Shown: piece after piece, positions 1 to 8,231 of the stretch | How the letters are laid out: each line of letters starts with the position of its first letter | Numbering within the stretch: the stretch's first letter is position 1 | Assembly (NCBI RefSeq): GCF_020881035.1 | Contig: NZ_JAJITC010000021.1 | Span: 1-64,000, forward strand | Length of the DNA stretch: 64,000 bases | Source of the DNA: Paraburkholderia translucens | GTDB taxonomy: Bacteria; Pseudomonadota; Gammaproteobacteria; Burkholderiales; Burkholderiaceae | Direction of reading: 5' to 3' | Translations under genes and position numbers: made by a program | The notes under the pieces: generated by a model | What the model was told of the DNA's origin: nothing | Databases searched by the model: none | Seen by the model: only the letters and a program-made list of their open reading frames with translations

Positions 1-183
1 ATTACTGTGTGAGGCTTCTGATACCTTTTGCCTGGCAGCAGATTCCGCAGAATCCGCCGCCGCATCGCGGCATCAAGCGCCCACACTTATCGGCTGTTGG
101 TTGTTAAAGATCGGTTCGCCCACCGCGCAGCGCCTGAATCACCCGGCACCGCGTCGTTTGCGTCGCTGCGTCTGCAGCAGAGA
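1..183 (-). other. rRNA operon 5' leader (16S gene lies beyond position 1)
   Basis: Read on the minus strand, this stretch runs from a strong promoter through a boxA element and then through a sequence closely resembling the remembered 16S rRNA leader of Burkholderia (the part reading CCGATAAGTGTGGGCGC is especially characteristic). Near its 3' end a CAGATTCCGC/GCGGAATCTG-type hairpin is followed by the motif GGTATCAGAAGCCTCACAC. The mature 16S gene would start just left of the window. A 70-codon open frame on the plus strand here is a by-product of the leader, not a gene. Confidence 0.8.
101..113 (-). promoter_or_regulatory. boxA antitermination element of the rrn leader
   Basis: The minus strand reads CGATCTTTAACAA, a close match to the boxA consensus TGCTCTTTAACA, which recruits NusB/S10 for rRNA antitermination. 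It sits about 70 nt downstream of the predicted start of transcription. Confidence 0.8.
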
Positions 184-189
184 AACGGA

Positions 190-218
190 ATTATGAACAA
201 CTTCCAGCGGATCGTCAA
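190..218 (-). promoter_or_regulatory. sigma-70 promoter of the rRNA operon
   Basis: On the minus strand TTGACG (218-213) and CATAAT (195-190) are separated by exactly 17 bp. Upstream (219-250) lies a run of T and A blocks that could act as an UP element. The predicted start is near position 183. The spacing, the upstream A/T-rich block and the downstream boxA fit an rRNA P1-type promoter. Confidence 0.8.
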
Positions 219-252
219 CACCCATTTCGCTTTCGCTTAAAAAAGTTGTGAC

Positions 253-1533
253 TCACTTCCGCGCGGCGTTCACCACAGCGTCGACTGGAACCGCATCAGC
301 CATAGCCGCGTAGCCTGCGTCGCTCGGATGGATGTGATCGCCACTATCGAAAGCGCGCTGCAGATGTTCCGGCTGCGCCCGGTCACGCAGTGCCGCGTCG
401 AAATCGACAACGCCGTCAAACGCATGACTGGTCCGAATCCACCGATTAACGGCAAGCCGGATATTTTCCCGCTCCGGCGGCAGCGAAGCCGGCGTCAACG
501 TCGCGCCGAACACCCTGACGCCATCGCGCCGCGCGGCGGTGATCACTCGCTGGTAACCGGCAATCAGATCAGCGGCCGTGACCGACGTATGCGGAAAATC
601 GCAGTCGAGCCCGCCATGAGGTGGCATTGCCGCGAAGTTGATGTCATTGATGCCAATCAGCAGGATCGCCGCCTTAACGCCCGGGCGGCGCAAAACGTCG
701 CGGTCGAAGCGGCTCGCGAGCGCGTCGCCATAGCAAGGCGAGTCACTCAGAAGCCGGTTCCCGCTGATGCCGAGATTCACGATCGCGGTCGACTGTGCGC
801 CGCTTGCCGCTACCCGCCGAGCCAGCGCATCCGGCCAGCGACGATTCTGGTTCAGGCTGGAGCGCATGCCATCGGTAATCGAGTCGCCGATCGCGGCCAC
901 GGCAGCCGTCCGCGACGGCGCCTCCACCGACAAGCCTGTCACCCATACATATTGCGTGAAGCGTCCGCGAAACGCGGCGGCGGACTCGTCGGCTGTGTGA
1001 CTGCCGGGCTCCGACACATAATTCACCTGATTCGCCACGCGGTGCCACGCGACGATCCGCTGCTCCGGCCCCACCAGTGCACTGATCGCATACGGCGCGC
1101 CTTCGACGACGTCGATCGCGAACGGATCGCTGTCCAGCTCCCCGCCCGGCGGAATGCTGACCGCACCCTTGCCGCCGAACGTCACGCGACTACCGGCGCC
1201 CTCGACCGCCGCCCCGCCGCCAGCGGAGCGCGCGATGCGCAGTTCCTCGATGACGAGCGGCGTCTGGCCGTACGCATTGCTCAAATGAACTCGCGCCGTC
1301 TTCCCCGATAACGTTGGATAAACGATTTGTCGGACGGTACGCCCGGCGACATCTGGCGCGCGATACAGCGGCGGCAACTCGGCGCGCTGCGGAATCGGTT
1401 GCAGCGCGGTAGCCCACACGGCGACCCAATGCCCGGGGGCGTCGGCAGCGAACGCGCTCGAGCAAACGACGATGGGAGCAAATTGGGCTAGCAGCGCTGC
1501 GCAGCATGCCGCAGCCACGGTGCGAATGGTCAT
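253..1533 (-). CDS. SGNH/GDSL-family hydrolase, secreted
   Basis: Predicted exported esterase/lipase of the SGNH superfamily, 426 aa. I place the start at 1533 because it begins directly with a signal peptide (charged start, hydrophobic stretch, cut near AFA-AD); a longer frame to 1605 would bury that signal. The SGNH blocks are visible in order: GDSIT with the nucleophilic Ser in AIGDSITDG, the Gly block in NLGISGN, the Asn block in IGIND, and the C-terminal catalytic pair in DHIHP. The N-terminal ~200 residues form an extra beta-rich domain common in the larger family members. The substrate cannot be read from sequence. It stands alone between the rrn promoter and the FAD oxidoreductase, and there is no clear Shine-Dalgarno motif. 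Confidence 0.85.
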   Translation of the reverse strand: MTIRTVAAACCAALLAQFAPIVVCSSAFAADAPGHWVAVWATALQPIPQRAELPPLYRAPDVAGRTVRQIVYPTLSGKTARVHLSNAYGQTPLVIEELRIARSAGGGAAVEGAGSRVTFGGKGAVSIPPGGELDSDPFAIDVVEGAPYAISALVGPEQRIVAWHRVANQVNYVSEPGSHTADESAAAFRGRFTQYVWVTGLSVEAPSRTAAVAAIGDSITDGMRSSLNQNRRWPDALARRVAASGAQSTAIVNLGISGNRLLSDSPCYGDALASRFDRDVLRRPGVKAAILLIGINDINFAAMPPHGGLDCDFPHTSVTAADLIAGYQRVITAARRDGVRVFGATLTPASLPPERENIRLAVNRWIRTSHAFDGVVDFDAALRDRAQPEHLQRAFDSGDHIHPSDAGYAAMADAVPVDAVVNAARK

Positions 1534-1646
1534 TGGGAGGATCGGTTCAAGGCGAAACGGGCATTGTGCCCGATCGTCCCGGCAATCGCCGGCAATTGAG
1601 GGCAAGTCAGCCCGCCCCTGCCCCCTGCGGCCGTACCCGCTCTAAC

Positions 1647-3269
1647 TCACGCCGTTTGCTGACTCATCATCTTCAGCGCGACTGCTTCGGCGACCTCGAT
1701 TCCGTCGATCGCCGCCGAGTAGATTCCGCCTGCATACCCCGCGCCCTCGCCCGCCGGATACAACCCCTTGACGTTGACGCTCTGGTAATCGTCGCCGCGA
1801 CGCACGCGTACCGGCGATGACGTTCGCGTTTCGACACCGGTCAGCACGGCGTCATGCATCGCGAAACCGGCGATTTTTTTCTCCATCTGCGGCAGCGCTT
1901 CGCGGATCGCGTCGATCGCATAGTCGGGCAGCGCGGTGCTGAGATCAGTCGGTCGCACGCCCGGCTTGTACGACGGCATGACCGAGCCGAGCGACGTGGA
2001 CGGCCGCCCCGCGATGAAATCGCCGACGAGTTGCCCCGGCGCCATATAGTTACCCCCGCCGAGCTCGAAGGCCCGCTCTTCCCACTTGCGCTGGAAGGCG
2101 ATACCGGCAAGTGGGCCGCCCGGGTAGTCGTCTGGCGTAATGCCGACCACGATGCCCGCGTTCGCGTTGCGCTCTGCGCGCGAGTACTGGCTCATGCCGT
2201 TCGTGACGACGCGCCCCGGCTCGGACGTCGCCGCCACAACAGTGCCGCCCGGGCACATGCAGAAGCTATACACGGTGCGCCCGTTGCTGCAGTGGTGCAC
2301 CACCTTGTAGTCGGCCGCACCGAGCTGTTTGTGGCCGGCAAATTTCCCGAAACGGCTGCGATCGATGACACCCTGCGGGTGCTCGATCCGGAATCCGAGC
2401 GAAAACGGCTTCGCTTCGATATACACGCCGCGGTCGAACAGCATCTGGAAAGTGTCGCGCGCGCTATGGCCGACCGCCAGCACCACGTGATCGCAGCGCA
2501 GCGTCTCACCTGTCGACAGCCTCAGGCCGCGCACCTGGCCGTTGTCGATGTCGATGTCCTCGACGCGCGTCTCGAAACGCACCTCGCCGCCTAGTTCGTG
2601 GATGCTCGCGCGCATCTTCTCAACCATGCTGACGAGGCGGAATGTGCCGATGTGCGGCCGGCTCAGGTACAGGATGTCATCCGGGGCACCGGCCCGCACG
2701 AACTCGTCGAGCACCTTGCGGCCGTAGTGTTTCGGGTCCTTGATCTGGCTGTACAGCTTGCCGTCCGAAAACGTACCCGCACCGCCCTCGCCGAACTGCA
2801 CGTTCGACTCGGGATTCAACACCGATTTGCGCCACAGGCCAAACGTGTCCTTGGTGCGCTCGCGCACGGCCTTGCCGCGCTCGAGGATGATCGGTCGGAA
2901 GCCCATCTGCGCGAGGATCAGGCCCGCGAACAGGCCGCACGGACCCATGCCGATCACGACCGGACGAGGCGTGCTCAGTTGCGCGGGCGCCCGAGTGACG
3001 AACTTGTAGCTCATGTCCGGCGTCACGCCGCAATGCGGCACGTCGGCGAGCCGCTTCAGCGCGGCCGCTTCATCCTTGACCTCGACATCGATGATGTAGG
3101 TGAGCTTGATGTCGGCGCGCTTGCGCGCGTCGTGCGCGCGACGAAACACGGTGTATCGGATGAGTCCGTCCCGCGCCACGCCGAGTTCCGCGAGGCGTGC
3201 GCGAATGGCTGCTTCGAGGGCGCTCTCGGGGTGATCGAGCGGGAGTTTGATTTCGCTTAAACGTAACAT
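1647..3269 (-). CDS. FAD-dependent oxidoreductase (COG2509 type)
   Basis: Uncharacterised FAD-dependent dehydrogenase of about 540 aa, the usual length for COG2509. A roughly 100-residue N-terminal domain (start LRLSEIKLPLDHPESAL) precedes the Rossmann motif VIGMGPCGLFAG and the ERG FAD ribose-binding acid. Further family marks are FGEGGAGTFSDGKL, the Gly-rich block AVGHSARDTF and the C-terminal GEGAGYAGGI segment that closes the FAD site. No signal peptide, so it is probably cytosolic. The start at 3269 is chosen because the family begins with this Leu-rich strand; the upstream extension to 3374 is low-complexity. The reaction is unknown. Confidence 0.85.
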   Translation of the reverse strand: MLRLSEIKLPLDHPESALEAAIRARLAELGVARDGLIRYTVFRRAHDARKRADIKLTYIIDVEVKDEAAALKRLADVPHCGVTPDMSYKFVTRAPAQLSTPRPVVIGMGPCGLFAGLILAQMGFRPIILERGKAVRERTKDTFGLWRKSVLNPESNVQFGEGGAGTFSDGKLYSQIKDPKHYGRKVLDEFVRAGAPDDILYLSRPHIGTFRLVSMVEKMRASIHELGGEVRFETRVEDIDIDNGQVRGLRLSTGETLRCDHVVLAVGHSARDTFQMLFDRGVYIEAKPFSLGFRIEHPQGVIDRSRFGKFAGHKQLGAADYKVVHHCSNGRTVYSFCMCPGGTVVAATSEPGRVVTNGMSQYSRAERNANAGIVVGITPDDYPGGPLAGIAFQRKWEERAFELGGGNYMAPGQLVGDFIAGRPSTSLGSVMPSYKPGVRPTDLSTALPDYAIDAIREALPQMEKKIAGFAMHDAVLTGVETRTSSPVRVRRGDDYQSVNVKGLYPAGEGAGYAGGIYSAAIDGIEVAEAVALKMMSQQTA

Positions 3270-3507
3270 GAGTACCGAGATGCAAATGGGCCGCAAATCG
3301 CAGCCAATTCGCAATTTTACCGGCGTACGTGCCGAAGCGGGGTCGCGGCCGCTGCCCGGCGAAGTCAACCACATGTAGGCGCAGCCATTTCCACCACGTT
3401 CACCCCGTCCGTTACGCCCCCGCTACGCCCGAACATCTGCACTACTCCGATTGAGCACTGGCTTCGCGTGACAGCCACCGCCGCTTTCGGCCGTTTCGCG
3501 ATCCGCT

Positions 3508-3568
3508 TACACTAGGGGCCGCTCATCGCTCGGGACATCGGTTCCTGGTCGGCGAGCGGCCTCTTTTT
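3508..3568 (+). terminator. hairpin followed by T-run upstream of the DUF1835 gene
   Basis: GGCCGCTC (3517-3524) pairs perfectly with GAGCGGCC (3554-3561), followed by TCTTTTT. The loop is 29 nt. A possible -10 element TACACT lies at 3509-3514, so this may be a short transcript or an attenuator in the leader of the following gene. No gene on the plus strand lies upstream that would need it as an ordinary terminator. Confidence 0.5.
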
Positions 3569-3603
3569 GTCACTGCTGCCGGCTTCACTGCAAGCCCTTG
3601 CCC

Positions 3604-4419
3604 ATGAGCACGATTCACCTCACCAACGGCGACGTCGCCGCCGAGACGCTGCGCATCGCGCTGGCCCAGGCGGGCCGCGACGATCGCGTGCAGCCGTTGC
3701 GGGACGATCTGGCGGTTGGTCCGCTACGCGGCATTGACGACGGTCCACATGTGCGCGCCGGCTTCTGGGAACGCGTCAGCGCGAACACGCAACGCGACTT
3801 CGTGCGCGAGTTTCGCGAACAGGCCGCGGTGCTCGACGGCCTCGCGACCAGCCGCGCGAACCTCGTGGTGTGGCACGGCGAAAGCGCATCCGACCAGCTG
3901 ATGCTGCGGCGCGTCTGCTACCTGCTGAACCGCCGCCCGCAGCGTTTGAACGCAGTGCGTTTGTCGATTACCGACCTCACCGACCGCCGGGCGTCGGCAC
4001 ATACCCGCGAGGATCGCGCGACATCGGTCGGTATGTTCGCGCCCGACGTGCTGCGGACGCGCCTGCCGGACGCCGCGCCGATTTCCGCGCTGCGCATCAG
4101 CCGGCTCGCGCTCGAATGGCAGGAGGTCACGCAGGCTAACGGCGAGACGCGGCGCTGGCGCGACAACGCGTTCACGAGCGGCGGCTTTGCCGAACTCGAC
4201 GCGCTGATCCTCGAACGCACGACCGACGACTGGCAGCCCGCCGCCCGCGTCGCAGCTCACGTCATGACCGCCCCGCTGGGGTTCCTCGTCAGCGATAGCA
4301 TCGTGTTGTGGCGCATCCGCGAACTCGAGGCGCAGCAACGCATTCGCCTGCGCGGCGACACGAACGCATGGCGCTCGCTCGAGCTGTGCGCGGTGCCCGC
4401 CCCCTGCTCACCTCAATAA
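3604..4419 (+). CDS. DUF1835 domain-containing protein
   Basis: Conserved protein of unknown function, 271 aa. The N-terminal ~120 residues look like a DUF1835 domain: STIHLTNGD start, a PLRDDLAVGPL segment, and a WHGESASDQLMLRRVCYLL segment. The C-terminal third is helical and may be a DNA-binding-like or DUF3658-type region (DDWQPAARVAAHVM then WRIRELEAQQRIRLRG), but I cannot assign it. ATG at 3604 is preferred over an in-frame TTG at 3598. It is followed 25 bp downstream by a TetR regulator on the same strand, so the two may be co-transcribed. The hairpin with T-run at 3517-3568 lies in its upstream region. Confidence 0.75.
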   Translation: MSTIHLTNGDVAAETLRIALAQAGRDDRVQPLRDDLAVGPLRGIDDGPHVRAGFWERVSANTQRDFVREFREQAAVLDGLATSRANLVVWHGESASDQLMLRRVCYLLNRRPQRLNAVRLSITDLTDRRASAHTREDRATSVGMFAPDVLRTRLPDAAPISALRISRLALEWQEVTQANGETRRWRDNAFTSGGFAELDALILERTTDDWQPAARVAAHVMTAPLGFLVSDSIVLWRIRELEAQQRIRLRGDTNAWRSLELCAVPAPCSPQ

Positions 4420-4444
4420 GACAAGAACACACGACTACACGACT

Positions 4445-5056
4445 ATGGCCCGCACCCGAGCCCCCGATCACGAAACCCAACGCGAACAGATTCTCGAACT
4501 GGCCGCGGCGAAATTCGCGCAAACCAGCTATCCGAGCACGTCAATGGCCGATCTCGCCGCGGCAAGCGGCACCTCGAAGGCGCGCCTCTATCACTATTAC
4601 GAGAGCAAGGAAGCCATCCTGTTCGACCTGCTCGATCGCTACACAAAGCGGCTGATGCTGATCATCGCCGAGGTGGAAGGCTCGAGCCAGCGGCGCGGAC
4701 TGAGCGAACGAGAATCCTTCGCGGAGCTGATTCGAGCATTCCTGTCCGAATACGAGACGTCGCACAGCCGACACGTCGCGTTGCTGAACGATGTCAAGTA
4801 TCTGGTCGACGCGCAGCGCGAGATCATCCTGAACCGACAGCGCGACGTGGTCGCGGCGTTCGCTCGCCAGCTCGCGCGCGCCTACCCCGAACGCGCGACG
4901 CGCGATAACCAGACCGCGCTGACGATGATGGTGTTCGGCATGATCAACTGGACCTTCACATGGCTCAAGCCCGGCGGCCGCATGGGCTATCGCGAGTTCG
5001 CCGAGCAGGTGGTCGGCATGGTCGAGCATGGTCTTGGAACGGCGCCGGGCAGTTGA
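4445..5056 (+). CDS. TetR/AcrR-family transcriptional regulator
   Basis: Repressor-type regulator of 203 aa. The N-terminal helix-turn-helix is clear: REQILELAAAKF, then STSMADLAAASGTSKARLYHYYESKEAI, the canonical TetR recognition pattern. The C-terminal ligand/dimer domain (about residues 70-200) ends with MMVFGMINWTFTWLKPGG, a pattern common to regulators of fatty-acid or aromatic acyl-CoA catabolism, but the ligand cannot be inferred safely. No clear Shine-Dalgarno site precedes ATG 4445. It follows the DUF1835 gene by 25 bp. No target operon is adjacent. Confidence 0.85.
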   Translation: MARTRAPDHETQREQILELAAAKFAQTSYPSTSMADLAAASGTSKARLYHYYESKEAILFDLLDRYTKRLMLIIAEVEGSSQRRGLSERESFAELIRAFLSEYETSHSRHVALLNDVKYLVDAQREIILNRQRDVVAAFARQLARAYPERATRDNQTALTMMVFGMINWTFTWLKPGGRMGYREFAEQVVGMVEHGLGTAPGS

Positions 5057-5336
5057 GACGGCCGCCTGAATGAACCACCACGAGCCCGCCGAATGACGCA
5101 AAGCAACAATATGCAGCCGCACGGAGGGCGGGGCGTTGGATCCGTGCGACATCTTGCCACGAACGCCCGTTCATTTTAATTTCCCTTTATAAATCATCGA
5201 CTTAAAAATTTCTCGCTGACATTCCAGGCAGTCGCCCTGGATTCTGATACGGGTTTTCCCTAGTTTGCGGCTTCCCTTTCCGCTAAAATCGGCACTGCGG
5301 TGCACAACCCCGCCTGATTAAAAGGAGAACCCGACC
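5057..5336. other. intergenic region before the GNAT gene
   Basis: 280 bp without a supported gene. The middle is A/T-rich (5176-5215), and TAAAAT at 5283-5288 could be a -10 element for the GNAT gene. I see no convincing -35, repeat or hairpin. Confidence 0.4.
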
Positions 5337-6005
5337 ATGAACACGCTGACCCTTAGCACCGTTGAGCCGATCGTCTCGAAAGATCGTGCGTCGCTGTTTG
5401 CTGGACCGGCGCACGTTCTGGTCCGCGAACTCACCGCCCTCGATCGCGAACGCCTGCTCACTCATTTCCTCGCGCTTGACGAAGACGACCGTCTGCTGCG
5501 CTTCGGCCAGGTTGTGCCGGACCGAGTGATCGAAAACTACGTGCGCACGATCGACTTTAAGCGCGACACCGTGTTTGGCGTGTTCAACAGCAAGCTCGAA
5601 CTGAGCGGCGTCGGCCATCTGGCCTATCTACCGGCCGAAGGCGACAAGCGCACTGCTGAATTCGGCGTCTCGGTGCTCGAAAGCGCGCGCGGCCAGGGAA
5701 TCGGCTCGAAGCTGTTCGAGCGCGCCGCGATCCGCAGCCGCAACACGCACGTGACGATGCTTTACATCCACTGCCTGACGAGCAACTCGACCATGATGCA
5801 CATCGCCAAAAAGGCCGGCATGAAGATCGAGTACGCGTACGGCGAAGCCGACGCCTATCTGACGCTGTCGCCGGCAGACCAGTCGAGCATCCTCGCCGAA
5901 ATGCTGCAGGAGCAGGCCGCGGTGTTCGACTACGCGCTCAAGCGCCACGCGCGCCAGGCATCCCGACTGTTCGAGTCGTTCATGCCGGTGGCTGTCGCTG
6001 CCTGA
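5337..6005 (+). CDS. GNAT-family N-acetyltransferase
   Basis: Acetyl-CoA-dependent N-acetyltransferase, 222 aa. The start at 5337 has a good Shine-Dalgarno AAAAGGAGAA. The GNAT core runs from about residue 30 to 165: VRELTALDRERL (motif C region), VGHLAYLP (motif D) and the acetyl-CoA pyrophosphate loop ARGQGIGSKLFERA (motif A, R/QxxGxG/A). The tail of about 50 residues (AEMLQEQAAVFDYALKRHARQ) is a probable amphipathic helix. The acceptor substrate is unknown. It is monocistronic, with its own terminator right after the stop. Confidence 0.85.
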   Translation: MNTLTLSTVEPIVSKDRASLFAGPAHVLVRELTALDRERLLTHFLALDEDDRLLRFGQVVPDRVIENYVRTIDFKRDTVFGVFNSKLELSGVGHLAYLPAEGDKRTAEFGVSVLESARGQGIGSKLFERAAIRSRNTHVTMLYIHCLTSNSTMMHIAKKAGMKIEYAYGEADAYLTLSPADQSSILAEMLQEQAAVFDYALKRHARQASRLFESFMPVAVAA

Positions 6006-6031
6006 ATAACCGCTACGGGGAAATGAGAAGG

Positions 6032-6057
6032 GGGCGGCCGCACGGTCGCCCTTTTTT
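6032..6057 (+). terminator. Rho-independent terminator after the GNAT gene
   Basis: GGGCGGCC (6032-6039) pairs with GGTCGCCC (6044-6051) around a GCAC loop, followed by six T. It lies 27 bp after the stop codon. Confidence 0.85.
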
Positions 6058-6105
6058 CTATTTGTGACGCGGCCCACGCCGCGCGCCGGACCGAGCGCGT
6101 GGAGC

Positions 6106-6603
6106 CTAAAGAATAGGTAGCGCCGTCGTCTCCTTGATCTTTTCGAGCGAGAAGCTCGACTTCACATCTATTACCGACGGATGCCGCAGTAACTGATCCT
6201 GCACGAAGCGCGAAAAGTGCGCCATGTCCTCCACCTGGACGCGCAGCAGGTAGTCCATTTCACCGGTCATCGCGTGACATGCGACCACTTCGGGCCACGT
6301 CCGCACCGCCGCGCCAAATAGATCGGCGTGCGTGGCCTCGCCATGCGGGCTGAACGCGCGACCGCCCCCCTTTTCCAGCCGCACGCTGACATATGCGAGC
6401 AGGTCGAGCCCGAGACGCTGTGCGTCGAGCAGCGCCACGTAGCCGCGAATCACGCCGCTTTCCTCGAGGCGGCGAATGCGCCGCAGGCACGGACTCGGCG
6501 ACAGATTGATCCGCTCGGCGATTTCCTGATTTGATAAACGGCCATTCTCCTGAAGGATGGCCAGAATACGCCGGTCGATCGCGTCTATCTCGGTTTTAGC
6601 CAT
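6106..6603 (-). CDS. Lrp/AsnC-family transcriptional regulator
   Basis: Leucine-responsive-type regulator, 165 aa. The N-terminal winged HTH is clear (DAIDRRILAILQENGRLSNQEIAERI, then LSPSPCLRRIRRLEESGVI) and is followed by the RAM effector-binding domain (about residues 70-150; VVACHAMTGEMDYLLRV). It is transcribed divergently from hppD, 188 bp apart, with a perfect palindrome 22 bp from its own start codon, so autoregulation and control of hppD are likely. In many Burkholderiales an Lrp-type gene sits beside hppD, suggesting a tyrosine or phenylalanine-derived effector; that is inference. Confidence 0.9.
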   Translation of the reverse strand: MAKTEIDAIDRRILAILQENGRLSNQEIAERINLSPSPCLRRIRRLEESGVIRGYVALLDAQRLGLDLLAYVSVRLEKGGGRAFSPHGEATHADLFGAAVRTWPEVVACHAMTGEMDYLLRVQVEDMAHFSRFVQDQLLRHPSVIDVKSSFSLEKIKETTALPIL

Positions 6604-6625
6604 GTTCTGCCAGGTAACGCTCAGA

Positions 6626-6646
6626 TTGAGCCATAAACTGGCTCAA
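6626..6646. promoter_or_regulatory. palindromic operator candidate between the Lrp-type gene and hppD
   Basis: TTGAGCCA (6626-6633) and TGGCTCAA (6639-6646) form a perfect 8-bp inverted repeat around a TAAAC spacer. The 21-bp length and imperfect A/T centre suit an Lrp-family dimer. It lies 22 bp upstream of the regulator's start and 145 bp upstream of hppD. Confidence 0.65.
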
Positions 6647-6791
6647 GCCTAGCGACGCACGACTAACTTCGCAAGTTCATGCCTCTATCGCAGTTCTACA
6701 CTTGCTCTATCCGGTCGCGCCCCGCCGACCGTCCCGCGCGCTCACCGCCCGCGCACTCGGCAACCTTCTCGCATGAGATTGGAGACAGACA

Positions 6792-7889
6792 ATGCAGGTT
6801 TCAACTTGGGAGAACCCGGTCGGCACCGACGGCTTCGAATTCATCGAATACACGGCCCCGGACCCGAAAGCGCTCGGCAAGCTGTTCGAGCGGATGGGCT
6901 TCACCGCGGTCGCGCGGCATCGTCACAAGGAGGTGACGCTGTATCGCCAGGGCGGCATCAACTTCATCGTCAATGCGGAGAAGCATTCGTTCGCGCAGCG
7001 CTTTGCGCGCTTGCATGGTCCGTCGATCTGCGCGATCGCGTTTCGGGTGAAGGACGCCGCGAAGGCCTACGCCCAGGCGCTCGAGAAAGGCGCGTGGGGC
7101 TTCGACAACAAGACCGGCCCGATGGAGCTGAACATTCCGGCGATCAAGGGCGTCGGCGATTCGCTGATCTATTTCGTCGACCGCTGGCGCGGCAAGAATG
7201 GCGCGGCGCCGAATAGCATCGGCGACATCGACATTTACGACGTCGACTTTGAGCCGATCCTGGGCGCGAACCCGAACCCGGTCGGCCACGGCCTGACTTA
7301 TATCGATCATCTGACACACAACGTGCATCGCGGCCGCATGCGGGAATGGGCCGAGTTCTACGAGCGCCTGTTCAACTTCCGCGAGGTGCGCTACTTCGAC
7401 ATCGAGGGCAAGGTGACCGGAGTGAAGTCGAAGGCGATGACCTCGCCGTGCGGCAAGATCCGCATTCCGATCAACGAAGAAGGCTCGGACACCGCCGGCC
7501 AGATCCAGGAATATCTGGACGCGTACCACGGCGAAGGCATCCAGCACGTCGCGCTCGGCACTGGCGACATTTACCGCACCGTCGACGGCCTGCGCGCGTC
7601 GGACATTTCGCTGCTCGACACGATCGACACGTACTACGAACTCGTCGACCGCCGGGTGCCGAATCACGGTGAACCGCTCGACGAGCTGCGCAAGCGCAAG
7701 ATCCTGATCGACGGCGCGCCGGACGATTTGCTGCTGCAGATCTTCACAGAAAACCAGATAGGACCGATCTTCTTCGAGATCATCCAGCGCAAGGGCAACC
7801 AGGGCTTCGGCGAAGGCAACTTCAAGGCGCTGTTCGAATCGATCGAACTCGACCAGATCCGGCGCGGTGTCGTGCAGGACAAGAGCTGA
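6792..7889 (+). CDS. hppD: 4-hydroxyphenylpyruvate dioxygenase
   Basis: Converts 4-hydroxyphenylpyruvate to homogentisate in tyrosine degradation; Fe(II)-dependent, cytosolic. At 365 aa it has the full bacterial length. The two vicinal-oxygen-chelate halves are present: the N-terminal half starts WENPVGTDGFEFIEYT, and the catalytic half carries the 2-His-1-Glu iron triad His173 (YIDHLTHNV), His252 (GIQHVALGT) and Glu329 (FFEIIQRKG). The C-terminal gating helix GFGEGNFKALFESIELDQ is intact. ATG 6792 follows GGAGACAGACA, an acceptable Shine-Dalgarno. It is monocistronic, with a terminator 43 bp after the stop. The divergent Lrp-type gene is the likely regulator. Homogentisate 1,2-dioxygenase is not in this window. 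Confidence 0.97.
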   Translation: MQVSTWENPVGTDGFEFIEYTAPDPKALGKLFERMGFTAVARHRHKEVTLYRQGGINFIVNAEKHSFAQRFARLHGPSICAIAFRVKDAAKAYAQALEKGAWGFDNKTGPMELNIPAIKGVGDSLIYFVDRWRGKNGAAPNSIGDIDIYDVDFEPILGANPNPVGHGLTYIDHLTHNVHRGRMREWAEFYERLFNFREVRYFDIEGKVTGVKSKAMTSPCGKIRIPINEEGSDTAGQIQEYLDAYHGEGIQHVALGTGDIYRTVDGLRASDISLLDTIDTYYELVDRRVPNHGEPLDELRKRKILIDGAPDDLLLQIFTENQIGPIFFEIIQRKGNQGFGEGNFKALFESIELDQIRRGVVQDKS

Positions 7890-7932
7890 TCACGATGATG
7901 CATTGCGGGTAAGCGGCGCGCAGACAAAAAAA

Positions 7933-7963
7933 GGGCGAGGATCATAGGATCCTCGCCCTTTTA
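7933..7963. terminator. bidirectional terminator between hppD and a small exported-protein gene
   Basis: GGGCGAGGATC (7933-7943) and GATCCTCGCCC (7948-7958) form an 11-bp perfect stem with a 4-nt loop. T-rich sequence follows on the plus strand and an A-run precedes it (7926-7932), so it can serve both hppD and the convergent small gene. Confidence 0.9.
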
Positions 7964-8030
7964 TTTCGCTGCGCCGCCGCTCGCGTACAAACGGCGGCCG
8001 GTTGTCAACCGACGCGCACGATGCGGCGCG

Positions 8031-8231
8031 TCACGAATTCTGCCGGTACTCGTCGCCGCCGGCCGAACCGTCTATCCGGCTCGTCCCCACACGCGCCGGT
8101 GTGACCTGGGCGGTGCGAATGACCGCGTTCGACAGCGCCCCCGTGCTGCCTGGATTCGAGCGCATCGGCGCGCTCATCGCGAAAAAAGCGGCGGAAACCA
8201 TCAAGAAAGTCTGGACGTTTCTCGTGTTCAT
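8031..8231 (-). CDS. small putative exported protein, unknown function
   Basis: A 66-aa protein with an excellent Shine-Dalgarno (AAAAGGAG, 7 nt before ATG 8231) and an N-terminal signal-like segment (MNTRNVQTFLMVSAAFFAMSAP). The remainder is hydrophilic and ends GSAGGDEYRQNS. It resembles the short DUF4148-like or hypothetical exported peptides common in Paraburkholderia, but I do not recognise a family. It converges on the hppD terminator. The strong ribosome site and signal-type start are the main support. Confidence 0.6.
   Translation of the reverse strand: MNTRNVQTFLMVSAAFFAMSAPMRSNPGSTGALSNAVIRTAQVTPARVGTSRIDGSAGGDEYRQNS

Noticed and set aside
28..240. 70-codon ORF at the left edge
   Set aside because: Overlaps the rRNA promoter, boxA and leader on the minus strand; not a protein gene.
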